Shown piece by piece: positions 1-6,052 of a stretch of 6,052 nt of DNA. The stretch's first letter is position 1; the number at the start of each line of letters is the position of its first letter. The notes under the pieces are model-generated. The model did no database searches, was not told the origin of the DNA, and saw only the letters and a list, made by a program, of their open reading frames with translations. This DNA comes from Treponema sp. Its GTDB lineage: Bacteria; Spirochaetota; Spirochaetia; Treponematales; Treponemataceae. The stretch covers positions 1 through 6,052 of the forward strand of contig JAILNT010000318.1 in the NCBI GenBank assembly GCA_024691265.1, given 5' to 3'. The position numbers were made by a program, and so were the translations under genes.

Positions 1-371
1 CGGCGCGGTTAAATTCTTTAATCAAAATACTTAATTATAAGTACGAGAAAAAAGGCTATGATAGGATTTCCGTTGGTATAGGCATAGATTATGGTCGCGC
101 CCTTATGGTAAAAGCAGGATATTCTGGAAGTGGATTGAATGATGTTATTTGGATGGGAGATGTCGTTAATCAGGCATGTCATCTTTCAAATAGAGCTAAT
201 CGTAAAGGAAGAAAAGTAATATTAATGGGTAATGTCCTACATCAAAATTTATGCACGAAAAATCAAGATTTATGTAGCAAATACTATGATGCTGATGATA
301 ATAAGTATAACTATGAAGCAGATGTTATAAACACAGCTATGAATAAGTGGTATAAAGAACATTGCAAATAA
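1..371 (+). CDS. Class III nucleotide cyclase, Pycsar (PycC)-like, C-terminal part (5' end outside window)
   Basis: The frame is open from base 3 to the TAA at 369-371 and gives 122 residues; the true start lies upstream of the window. Seen: a GIGIDYG strand (bases 75-95), then GSGLNDVIWMGDVVNQA, the class III cyclase pattern GIGI-x-G ... GD-x-VN. The Asn of VVN (bases 168-170) matches the transition-state Asn of the family. At the position where purine cyclases usually carry the transition-state Arg (VN-x-A-x-R) there is His (bases 180-182), with an Arg four residues later. The catalytic half with the first metal-binding Asp is missing. Known: Pycsar cyclases are class III enzymes that make cyclic UMP or CMP on phage infection and activate a co-encoded effector. 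The overall shape, ending in a short tail after VINTAMNKWYKEHC, looks more like these than like housekeeping adenylate cyclases. The Pycsar assignment and the base specificity are inferences. The next gene starts 19 bases downstream, so co-transcription is likely. Confidence 0.75.
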   Translation, partial: ARLNSLIKILNYKYEKKGYDRISVGIGIDYGRALMVKAGYSGSGLNDVIWMGDVVNQACHLSNRANRKGRKVILMGNVLHQNLCTKNQDLCSKYYDADDNKYNYEADVINTAMNKWYKEHCK

Positions 372-380
372 ACACTTTGT

Positions 381-385
381 GGGGG
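381..385 (+). promoter_or_regulatory. Ribosome binding site fixing the start of the frameshifted gene at 391
   Basis: A GGGGG run followed by ATCTA lies just ahead of the ATG at 391. No comparable site precedes the GTG at 419, which opens the downstream reading frame. This supports 391 as the true start and shows that the family's N-terminal motif lies in a different frame from the rest of the protein. Confidence 0.6.
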
Positions 386-390
386 ATCTA

Positions 391-724
391 ATGAAAAAAT
401 ATCCGGTAATAACACTATGTGGTAGCACACGTTTTAAAAATGAATTTATGGAAGCGAAGAAAAGGCTTTACTTTGGAGGATAACATTGTTATCAGTGTTG
501 GCCTCTTTGGGCATTCTGGTGATTCTGAAGTTTGGGAGAACATGGATGAAGTAACCCTTACCAAGACTAAGGAAATGCTTGATGATATGCACAAGCGCAA
601 GATAGATATGGCTGATTCAATTTATGTTATCAATGTTGGTGGTTATATTGGAGATAGTACAAAATCAGAAATTGATTATGCTAAATCCCATGGCAAAGAG
701 GTTTATTACTTAGAAAAAATCTAA
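391..724 (+). pseudogene. Nucleoside 2-deoxyribosyltransferase-like protein, broken by a one-base frameshift
   Basis: From the ATG at 391 the frame reads MKKYPVITLCGSTRFKNEF and continues to ...AKKRL, then stops at TAA 481-483. The remainder lies one frame over, from TLEDNIVISVGLFGHSGD to the TAA at 722-724. Removing one T from the TTT at 467-469 joins the two parts into a 110-residue protein, the normal size for these small domains. Visible motifs: CGSTRF near the N-terminus (nucleotide-binding turn), DMADSIYVINVGGYIGDST, then a Glu in SEIDYA that sits where family members carry the nucleophilic Glu. Known: nucleoside deoxyribosyltransferases cleave or exchange the N-glycosidic bond of (deoxy)nucleosides, and related glycosidase folds (DRHyd superfamily, including TIR) occur as effectors in nucleotide-signalling defence. 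A role as effector or accessory of the cyclase 19 bases upstream is inferred. The lesion could be a true mutation, a sequencing error or, less likely, programmed frameshifting. Confidence 0.75.
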
Positions 725-740
725 TTACATAGAGGCGAAT

Positions 741-2297
741 ATGGGATCAAAAGTAACGATTGGCGTTAATGATTTAGCGTCAAAATTCCCTGATATTGCA
801 AAAGAATGGCATCCAGCTAAAAATGTTGAAATGAAACCTACAGATATTTCTTACGGATCTGAGAAGCGTGTTTGGTGGTTGTGTCCAGAAGGACATGATT
901 ATGATATGCCTGTTGTAAAAAGAACTCTTCGTGGCTTTAATTGTCCAATATGCTCTGGTCATAGAACTGTAGCTGGTATAAATGATTTTGCTACTTTATA
1001 TCCAGATATAGCAAAGGAATGGCATCCTACTAAGAATGGTAATAAGACTCCAGATATGTTTTCAGCGAACAATGGTTTTCGTGCTTGGTGGTTATGTAAG
1101 TATGGGCATGAATGGGATGCGACAATTCATGATAGAGCAAGTGGTACAGGATGTCCTTTTTGTAAAAATAGATATTCGACTTCCTTTCCAGAGCAGACTT
1201 TATTTTATTATATTAAGCAGCTTTGTCCTGATGCACTAAATCGCTATAAGGATTTATTTGATAACAACATGGAATTTGATATTTATATTCCATCAAGAAA
1301 AGTAGCGATTGAGTTTGATGGGGGATATTGGCATAACTCAGAAGATATTCATAAAAAAGAAACGTATAAATACTCTGTATGTCAGAGGAATGGAATATAT
1401 CTCATAAGGATAAAAGAAGAAAATGATACAGAGTGGAGCGATGTAGCTAATCTGGTTTATTATCTTCGCAAGAAGGATAACAAACAACTTCAGAACATTA
1501 TACAAGGGATAATAGACTCATTAGATCCAGAATCAGCTCCACTAACAAGGAAAAATTATTTTAAATATCATAGTGATTTGATTGTCGACTTAGAACGAGA
1601 TAGAAAGATAATACTTGAGTATTTGAAACAAATTCCGGATTCAATTGCTGAAAAGAGACCAGATCTCGTAAAAGAATGGCATCCAATTAAGAATGGAAAT
1701 CTCACTCCAGATTTATTTGGTGTTAATTCAAATGAACGAGTTTGGTGGCAATGCCTTGAATGTGGTCACGAATGGGCTACAACGATTATTCATAGGGCAG
1801 GGAAATGTAATAGTGGGTGTCCTGAATGTGCAAAAATAAAACGGGGAAAACAATCTTCAAAAAATAAAGCCGTTGAAAGAGGCTCATTAGCAGAGAGACA
1901 TCCAGAATTATTAAAGCAATGGTCGTACGATAAAAATGTAGTTAATCCTACGGAGATTACTTTAAACTACAATAAAAAAGTCTGGTGGAAGTGTGATACT
2001 TGCGAATATGAGTGGCAAGCATATCAAAATAATAGAAATAGAGGAAGTGGCTGCCCATGTTGTAGTGGCCGTGTGCCTAAGATAGGGGAGAACGATTTAA
2101 AAACTATAAATCCAGAATTAGCAAGTGAATGGGATTACTCTAAAAATGTTGAAGGTCCTGAGCAGTATCTACCTAATAGTGGGAAAAAGGTTTGGTGGAA
2201 ATGTAAAGATTGTGGCAATGGATGGGAAGCGATAATTAAAAATAGAAATAAAGGGGCTGGTTGCCCAATATGCAGGAAGAAACTAAGCTTAAATTGA
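741..2297 (+). CDS. Zinc-ribbon (DUF4379-like) repeat protein with a central Vsr-like PD-(D/E)XK nuclease domain
   Basis: The 518-residue protein starts at ATG 741 after AGAGG (731-735), 16 bases behind the previous stop. Five similar modules of about 60 residues follow the pattern EW-(H/D)-x2-KN ... WWxC-x(2,3)-(C/GH) ... GCPxC. Their approximate extents are residues 10-71 (C48, H52, C68, C71), 80-141 (C119, H123, C138, C141), 299-363 (C338, C341, C360, C363), 382-441 (C418, C421, C438, C441) and 451-511 (C488, C491, C508, C511). Between modules 2 and 3 lies a nuclease-like domain, about residues 145-245: Glu151 in FPEQ, Asp180 in EFDIYIP, Glu191 and Asp193 in AIEFDGGYWH with His198, then a GIYLIRIKE strand. 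This matches very-short-patch-repair-like endonucleases. A basic, helical linker (245-298) follows. Known: the ribbons bind zinc and are thought to bind DNA; the nuclease fold nicks or cuts DNA. Inferred: a DNA-targeting defence nuclease co-transcribed with the cyclase, though it could be an independent system. No membrane segment is seen. Confidence 0.85.
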   Translation: MGSKVTIGVNDLASKFPDIAKEWHPAKNVEMKPTDISYGSEKRVWWLCPEGHDYDMPVVKRTLRGFNCPICSGHRTVAGINDFATLYPDIAKEWHPTKNGNKTPDMFSANNGFRAWWLCKYGHEWDATIHDRASGTGCPFCKNRYSTSFPEQTLFYYIKQLCPDALNRYKDLFDNNMEFDIYIPSRKVAIEFDGGYWHNSEDIHKKETYKYSVCQRNGIYLIRIKEENDTEWSDVANLVYYLRKKDNKQLQNIIQGIIDSLDPESAPLTRKNYFKYHSDLIVDLERDRKIILEYLKQIPDSIAEKRPDLVKEWHPIKNGNLTPDLFGVNSNERVWWQCLECGHEWATTIIHRAGKCNSGCPECAKIKRGKQSSKNKAVERGSLAERHPELLKQWSYDKNVVNPTEITLNYNKKVWWKCDTCEYEWQAYQNNRNRGSGCPCCSGRVPKIGENDLKTINPELASEWDYSKNVEGPEQYLPNSGKKVWWKCKDCGNGWEAIIKNRNKGAGCPICRKKLSLN

Positions 2298-2334
2298 ACT
2301 TATCTATTAATACGAATTTAAATGGAGATAATTT

Positions 2335-4755
2335 ATGGTTAGTATCTATGATGTTGTATGGCAGAAATGCAATTTTAAGAAGGCTGGATCTAGCATAGTT
2401 AACAAGTTTGAAGTGTCTTCAGATAAAAGGCTTAATAGAATTAGTCCTTCTCATCGCGTTGGAGAGTGTTTTATAGAAGTTGCTTTAAGATTACTATTTC
2501 TAAGTAGGAATAAAATTGACGAAGCATTTTCTATGATTATGCCTTCAGAAAATACAAATGACATGCAAATTGTTTTGAAAAAATCATCCAAAGTAACTGA
2601 TTATGAAATGATGCAAATTGTTTGCAAATATGGATACTATATTTCCTCAGTTCACAGAGATGTTTTGGACTATAATTTTTATTTAGAAGATATTGATAAA
2701 ACAAATTTTAGAAAAATCTCTGAAAGTATTAATCTATGTATTTCCCAGTTAAAAATATTTGAAAAAATAGTTGGTTCACAAATTGAAGAAATATGTAATT
2801 ATAATGAAGCATATAATGACATTGTATCTAGTAGTTTTACAAAATTTCCAGTAGTTCTATGTGGAGATACACTGTGCGTATTGACTAGTAGATTTGCGAG
2901 TAAGTGGGAAGCAGTTACAGTACTTATGTCATATGTTTTAGGTATGCATACAAACAATCTAAAGTACAAAGAAATAAAAATGCTTTGTATTTTCTGTGTT
3001 ACACGAGGAGAAATACTTTTTCTTCCAGTAAAGAAAATATCTCTTATTACATTAAAAAATATAAGCACTAATTATATTGGTTATGAAAGCGATGGTACAA
3101 ATGATTGGCAGAGATATAGCGGAACAAATGCTTCTGTTTATACAGAAATTCTTGATTATAATCGTGATAAATTATCTCCAGAAATAATAAGAAAATTTCA
3201 TAATAAGAAAAAAAGTGATGATTATAAACAACTAGAAATGAAGCTTGATAATACATTAGATGATAGTATTAAAAGCTTGTCAATATTAGATACTACCATT
3301 CAGGCATTTGCACCTGGAAGGAATTTTGGATTATTAGATTTTAATGTGTACTATATCAGCGACATTCATCTAGAACATCATATTAAAGAAGAGTTTTTTG
3401 AATCAGAAGAAATGCTAGGACAGGCAATACAAGATATTGTTCATAACATTTTTTCGAAGGATTTATTAAAGCAGATTAAAGAAGCACAAAATGATTATTT
3501 CATTTTGTTTTTGGGCGACACTGCAAATACCATTAGTTTATCTAAAAGATTTTATGCTGAATTTATTAGCCAATTACACAAAATGTCGAAGGATAGTAAA
3601 ACAGGAAAGGTATATGCAGTTGTAGGTAATCATGAACTTTCAGAATTTGATACTTTAAATGAGGGATTAAAGGAATACGAAAACATGTTCCAAATGCTAG
3701 GTATCACATTACTGAATAATGATTATGAGGTTATATCTATTGGTAACCATGCGAGTAACATTGCTGTTTGTGGTGGAGTTGGTTTTGCTCAATATAATGA
3801 AAAATATAATTCATTAACGCAAGTAGGACCAAGTGATATGGACAGAAAGCGCGATGAAGAAGAAGGTAGGCTACTTGCCAATGCTCAAAAAAGAGCATTA
3901 GAAGATCCTTCTGTATTTGGTCATCCTGTTATAATTGCGTCGCATTATCCAGTTAATGATTGGTTAATAGAAAAAGAACTAAGTTCTCGATGCATATACT
4001 TTAATGGGCATAATCATAATAATACTCGGATTGTTAGTGAATCACGGAATATTTATGCGGATAATCAAGTTGGTTATAAGAGAAGTAAAATAAAATTTAA
4101 AACAGTCAAGTTTGGACCAATCTATAATCCTTATGCTGATTGTAATGATGGCTGTTATGAAGTTAGTTTGAATTCGTATGAACAATTTTGTGAGTTTTGC
4201 GATGATCCTATTGATGGAACTTATTTTTTGAAGCAGAAGTTGGAAAAAAATGATGCACATTTCTTTATGCTAAAACTATCTGGATATTATGCTTTTTTTA
4301 TCATTGATGATAAATCTTCTGCGATTTGTAGAGGTGGTAAGTATACTGTTTTACCTAAAAAAAATGATATTTACTATTACTATAACAATTTTGGAAAAAT
4401 CCTTTCTGGATATTTATATTTTTTATCTCCTTTAAGAAAATTTGAAGAGATATTATCTGAGGAAATTAAAAGCATAGGTCTTAGTGGAAGAATTCATGGA
4501 AATATTATAGATGTTGATTTTTTTAATCATATAATGATTAACCCTCTTGATGGCAAAATCACTCTTTACTATTCTCCAGAATTTGGAGTAGTTAAAGAGT
4601 ATTCAACTTTTAATGAAATGTTGGCATCAATGCAGAATGAAAAGATATCATTATATAAAAATGCTCTAGTTGATTATGATAAAAAGAAGCAAATCAATGA
4701 AATTACACTATTATGTAAAATAGGAAATACTGAAGTGTATAATGATTTTATCTAG
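2335..4755 (+). CDS. Large protein with a calcineurin-like metallophosphoesterase core
   Basis: The start at 2335 is supported by GGAGA (2324-2328), 37 bases after the previous stop. The 806-residue product has three parts. Residues 1-335 match nothing I recognise and have no obvious membrane helix or signal peptide. Residues 338-565 carry every metallophosphoesterase motif: DIH (D343, H345), GD (D395), GNHE (N432, H433), SHYP (H537) and GHNH (H559, H561), so a two-metal active site should be intact. Residues 566-806 are unassigned and include a conserved-looking stretch, RIHGNIIDVDFFNHIMINPLDG cut short here as IHGNIIDVDFFNHI. Known: this superfamily includes nucleases (SbcD/Mre11), class III cyclic-nucleotide phosphodiesterases (CpdA) and protein phosphatases; the motifs do not decide between them. 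Its place behind a nucleotide cyclase makes a signal-degrading role possible, but that is inference. The frame remains open for 48 codons after the TAG at 4753-4755, so the C-terminus may be truncated. Confidence 0.85.
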   Translation: MVSIYDVVWQKCNFKKAGSSIVNKFEVSSDKRLNRISPSHRVGECFIEVALRLLFLSRNKIDEAFSMIMPSENTNDMQIVLKKSSKVTDYEMMQIVCKYGYYISSVHRDVLDYNFYLEDIDKTNFRKISESINLCISQLKIFEKIVGSQIEEICNYNEAYNDIVSSSFTKFPVVLCGDTLCVLTSRFASKWEAVTVLMSYVLGMHTNNLKYKEIKMLCIFCVTRGEILFLPVKKISLITLKNISTNYIGYESDGTNDWQRYSGTNASVYTEILDYNRDKLSPEIIRKFHNKKKSDDYKQLEMKLDNTLDDSIKSLSILDTTIQAFAPGRNFGLLDFNVYYISDIHLEHHIKEEFFESEEMLGQAIQDIVHNIFSKDLLKQIKEAQNDYFILFLGDTANTISLSKRFYAEFISQLHKMSKDSKTGKVYAVVGNHELSEFDTLNEGLKEYENMFQMLGITLLNNDYEVISIGNHASNIAVCGGVGFAQYNEKYNSLTQVGPSDMDRKRDEEEGRLLANAQKRALEDPSVFGHPVIIASHYPVNDWLIEKELSSRCIYFNGHNHNNTRIVSESRNIYADNQVGYKRSKIKFKTVKFGPIYNPYADCNDGCYEVSLNSYEQFCEFCDDPIDGTYFLKQKLEKNDAHFFMLKLSGYYAFFIIDDKSSAICRGGKYTVLPKKNDIYYYYNNFGKILSGYLYFLSPLRKFEEILSEEIKSIGLSGRIHGNIIDVDFFNHIMINPLDGKITLYYSPEFGVVKEYSTFNEMLASMQNEKISLYKNALVDYDKKKQINEITLLCKIGNTEVYNDFI

Positions 4756-4902
4756 GTAAATACAGATAAAAACAGTACTTATGGAATATCTAATGAAATG
4801 AAAAATCTTGAAAGGATATTTACTAGTCACGTATTGCGAGAATGGGATGAACAGATAGTATCGTATTCTAAAAGACTTATTCATAAGCTAAATGTGTACT
4901 AG
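4756..4902 (+). other. In-frame open continuation of the metallophosphoesterase gene after its TAG stop
   Basis: Immediately after TAG 4753-4755 the same frame runs 48 further codons to a TAG at 4900-4902. It reads VNTDKNSTYGISNEMKN, then ...LERIFTSHVLREWDEQIV and a basic tail. The composition is protein-like, with spaced hydrophobic and charged residues. No start codon with a ribosome binding site opens it: the ATG at 4798 would give only 34 residues and has no clear Shine-Dalgarno. The simplest reading is that the natural protein was about 854 residues and a CAG to TAG change, or a base-call error, shortened it. Independent translation of a 34-residue peptide is the alternative. Confidence 0.45.
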
Positions 4903-4903
4903 C

Positions 4904-5134
4904 ATGTCTGTTATTATATAAATAAATAATATTCCGTTATATAATCCGACAATAACCAGTGATAAAATTACAATGGAAATGTATTATGTTCTTAAGGTGG
5001 AGATAGTAAGCTGCACTGAACCAAAGATTGGTTGTAATAATAGTGATTTGAATGGCGTGAATGGAAATGATACTTTCAGTCCGCATTCACCTAAGGTTGT
5101 AACTGAGAAATGGCCGGAAGAGATTAGATCATAA
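4904..5134 (+). pseudogene. Cryptic small ORF with a stop at codon 6, unrecognised
   Basis: An ATG at 4904, one base after the preceding TAG, opens a frame that reads MSVII, meets TAA at 4919-4921, then stays open for 70 codons to TAA 5132-5134. With the stop repaired it would encode 76 residues. The first internal ATG (4973) would give 53 residues ending in VVTEKWPEEIRS, but no ribosome binding site precedes it. I do not recognise the product. The end lies 18 bases before the AIPR start. A TATAAT at 4940-4945, without a convincing -35 element, could instead mark a promoter for that gene. So this stretch may be a decayed gene, a leader region or both; the coding call is weak. Confidence 0.25.
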
Positions 5135-5140
5135 GTTTAC

Positions 5141-5146
5141 GGAGGG
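5141..5146 (+). promoter_or_regulatory. Strong ribosome binding site of the AIPR gene
   Basis: GGAGGG lies six bases before the ATG at 5153, a near-ideal Shine-Dalgarno. It fixes the start of the AIPR gene and shows that the gene is translated independently of the small ORF ending at 5134. Confidence 0.75.
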
Positions 5147-5152
5147 TTAATA

Positions 5153-5965
5153 ATGAAACAAGGATTACTTGATGAGATTATTGAGAACTATTATCAGAAA
5201 TGTGTGGGACTTCCTACGGGAAAACCAATTGTAAGGCAAAATCAAAAGAATGATGCATTTGAAATCGTTGTTCTTGAAACGTTATATGGAGAAGAAAAAG
5301 GAATTGATATTGAAAAAATGTCTCATTCCGATATTCCATCATTAGCAAAATATATTGTGGCGCCACCAGATGATGGGATTGATATTGTGATTGAGCATGA
5401 AAATGTTGATGAAAATACATATGATTTTATTCAAGTTAAAAATACGGAATTATCACAGTCTGAGATAAAGCAGGCTTTAAGTTACATGGAAAAAACTATT
5501 TCTACCTACATGAAGAAACCGCAGGATCTTAATGATAATTTAAAAGTAATCTTGTCAGAAACATCACTTAGTTCTTCGGACAAATCAAACTGTAGGTACA
5601 TTGTTGTTCATAGAGGTGTAGATAATTATTTTAAGGGACAGAAAGAGGGCGTAGAGCAGGTTATTACGGGAACGGAATTGGAAGTGATTCGCAATAGTTC
5701 ATTACAAATGGTTCCAAAAGTTGCACAAGAAAGCTTTGGCGCTGATTCGTTTAATAATTTTAATTTATATGAAGAATCTCAAAATGAGCCAGCTATTGTT
5801 CTGAATTTGTGTGGCTATGATTTGGCTGAGTTAGCCATAAAATACACAAATACATCATTGGGAAGAAATATTTTGTTTGGACAAAATTTGCGAGAGGCAC
5901 TTGGTAAGTCTAAAACTTTTGAAGGCATGGCTAAAACGATACGAGAAGAACCGGAAAAGTTTTAG
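5153..5965 (+). CDS. AIPR-family (abortive infection phage resistance) protein, N-terminal part, cut off by a fold-back repeat
   Basis: The frame encodes 270 residues from ATG 5153. Residues about 30-155 look like a restriction-endonuclease fold of the Mrr type: Glu37 in a helix, Asp74 and Asp77 in DDGIDIVI, then QVKN with Gln94 and Lys96 (a D-Xn-QxK site). A mixed region follows. Residues about 235-270 (GRNILFGQNLREALG ... TIREEPEKF) match the beginning of the AIPR domain as I know it, where the family continues into a W-x-NNGIT-like motif. Here the frame stops at TAG 5963-5965 instead, because from 5955 the sequence is the reverse complement of 5823-5920. Known: AIPR proteins are usually several hundred residues longer and are tied to abortive infection. 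Inferred: the natural gene continues beyond the window and the stop is not real. The 397-base gap upstream suggests a unit separate from the cyclase cluster. Confidence 0.8.
   Translation: MKQGLLDEIIENYYQKCVGLPTGKPIVRQNQKNDAFEIVVLETLYGEEKGIDIEKMSHSDIPSLAKYIVAPPDDGIDIVIEHENVDENTYDFIQVKNTELSQSEIKQALSYMEKTISTYMKKPQDLNDNLKVILSETSLSSSDKSNCRYIVVHRGVDNYFKGQKEGVEQVITGTELEVIRNSSLQMVPKVAQESFGADSFNNFNLYEESQNEPAIVLNLCGYDLAELAIKYTNTSLGRNILFGQNLREALGKSKTFEGMAKTIREEPEKF
5823..5920 (+). repeat. Left arm of a perfect 98-bp inverted repeat, inside the AIPR gene
   Basis: These bases, which encode AIPR residues of the GYDLAELAIK to GKSKTF region, are exactly complementary to 5955-6052. The coding sense is good, so this arm is the original copy. 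The spacer between the arms is 34 bases (5921-5954). Confidence 0.95.
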
Positions 5966-6052
5966 ACTTACCAAGTGCCTCTCGCAAATTTTGTCCAAAC
6001 AAAATATTTCTTCCCAATGATGTATTTGTGTATTTTATGGCTAACTCAGCCA
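5955..6052 (-). repeat. Right arm of the 98-bp inverted repeat, probable fold-back chimera at the contig end
   Basis: The arm is the reverse complement of 5823-5920 with no mismatch and runs to the last base of the window, so its true length is unknown. The switch point coincides with AAAAGTTT (5955-5962), which is complementary to AAACTTTT (5913-5920): a short microhomology, as expected of template switching during strand-displacement amplification or of an assembly fold-back. It introduces the TAG that ends the AIPR frame. A natural hairpin of this size and perfection inside a gene would be unusual. Confidence 0.95.

Noticed and set aside
460..483. Programmed ribosomal frameshift in the deoxyribosyltransferase-like gene
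   Set aside because: No typical slippery heptamer with a downstream structure is evident, and restoring the frame needs skipping one base; an indel or sequencing error is more likely, though not excluded.
1036..1239. Overlapping 67-codon frame inside the zinc-ribbon gene
   Set aside because: It lies wholly within the strongly supported 518-residue gene, in another frame, without a ribosome binding site or recognisable motif; the open frames on the - strand were rejected for the same reason.
1173..1475. Vsr-like domain as a homing endonuclease
   Set aside because: Vsr-like homing enzymes exist, but there is no intron or intein structure here and the gene sits in a tight defence-like operon with its own ribosome binding site.
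4753..4902. TAG read as a sense codon (recoded genetic code)
   Set aside because: Only one TAG would need recoding, the extended frame itself ends in TAG, and the neighbouring genes end normally in TAA or TGA. A single mutation or error is simpler.
5019..5033. AACCAA-AGA-TTGGTT hairpin as a terminator
   Set aside because: The stem is only six weak pairs and no T-run follows.
5823..6052. The long inverted repeat as a natural terminator or phase-variation element
   Set aside because: It is far longer and more perfect than a terminator, has no U-tract context, sits inside a conserved coding domain, and runs into the end of the sequence.

Overview
The window is an AT-rich fragment whose genes carry good Shine-Dalgarno sites. 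It fits a low-GC Gram-positive bacterium, probably a Clostridia-type Firmicute; the sequence alone does not allow a closer placement. All recognisable genes lie on the + strand and read as a phage-defence island. No housekeeping gene, RNA gene, transposase or CRISPR array is seen.

Layout: (1) bases 1-371 hold the C-terminal 122 residues of a class III nucleotide cyclase whose signature resembles the Pycsar-type (PycC) cyclases. (2) Bases 391-724 hold a small nucleoside 2-deoxyribosyltransferase-like gene, intact apart from a one-base frameshift near codon 26. (3) Bases 741-2297 encode a 518-residue protein with five zinc-ribbon (DUF4379-like) repeats, two before and three after a Vsr-like PD-(D/E)XK nuclease domain. 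(4) Bases 2335-4755 encode an 806-residue protein with a complete calcineurin-type metallophosphoesterase core between large unassigned flanks. Its frame stays open for 48 codons beyond the TAG stop, which suggests a nonsense-truncated C-terminus. (5) Bases 4756-5152 hold that continuation and a cryptic, possibly broken small ORF. (6) From 5153 runs the N-terminal part of an AIPR-family (abortive infection phage resistance) protein with an Mrr-like nuclease motif.

The first four genes are separated by only 16-37 bases and are probably one transcription unit. A reasonable model (inference) is that the cyclase makes a cyclic nucleotide alarm signal, the deoxyribosyltransferase-like protein acts on nucleotides as an effector or accessory, and the nuclease and phosphoesterase act on nucleic acid or on the signal itself. 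The AIPR gene, with its own strong ribosome binding site after a 397-base gap, looks like a separate system.

The last 98 bases are a perfect reverse complement of bases 5823-5920. They cut the AIPR frame exactly where the family's next conserved motif is expected. This looks like a fold-back chimera at a contig end rather than biology. Together with the frameshift and the suspicious stop codons, it means the integrity of several genes should be checked against independent reads.
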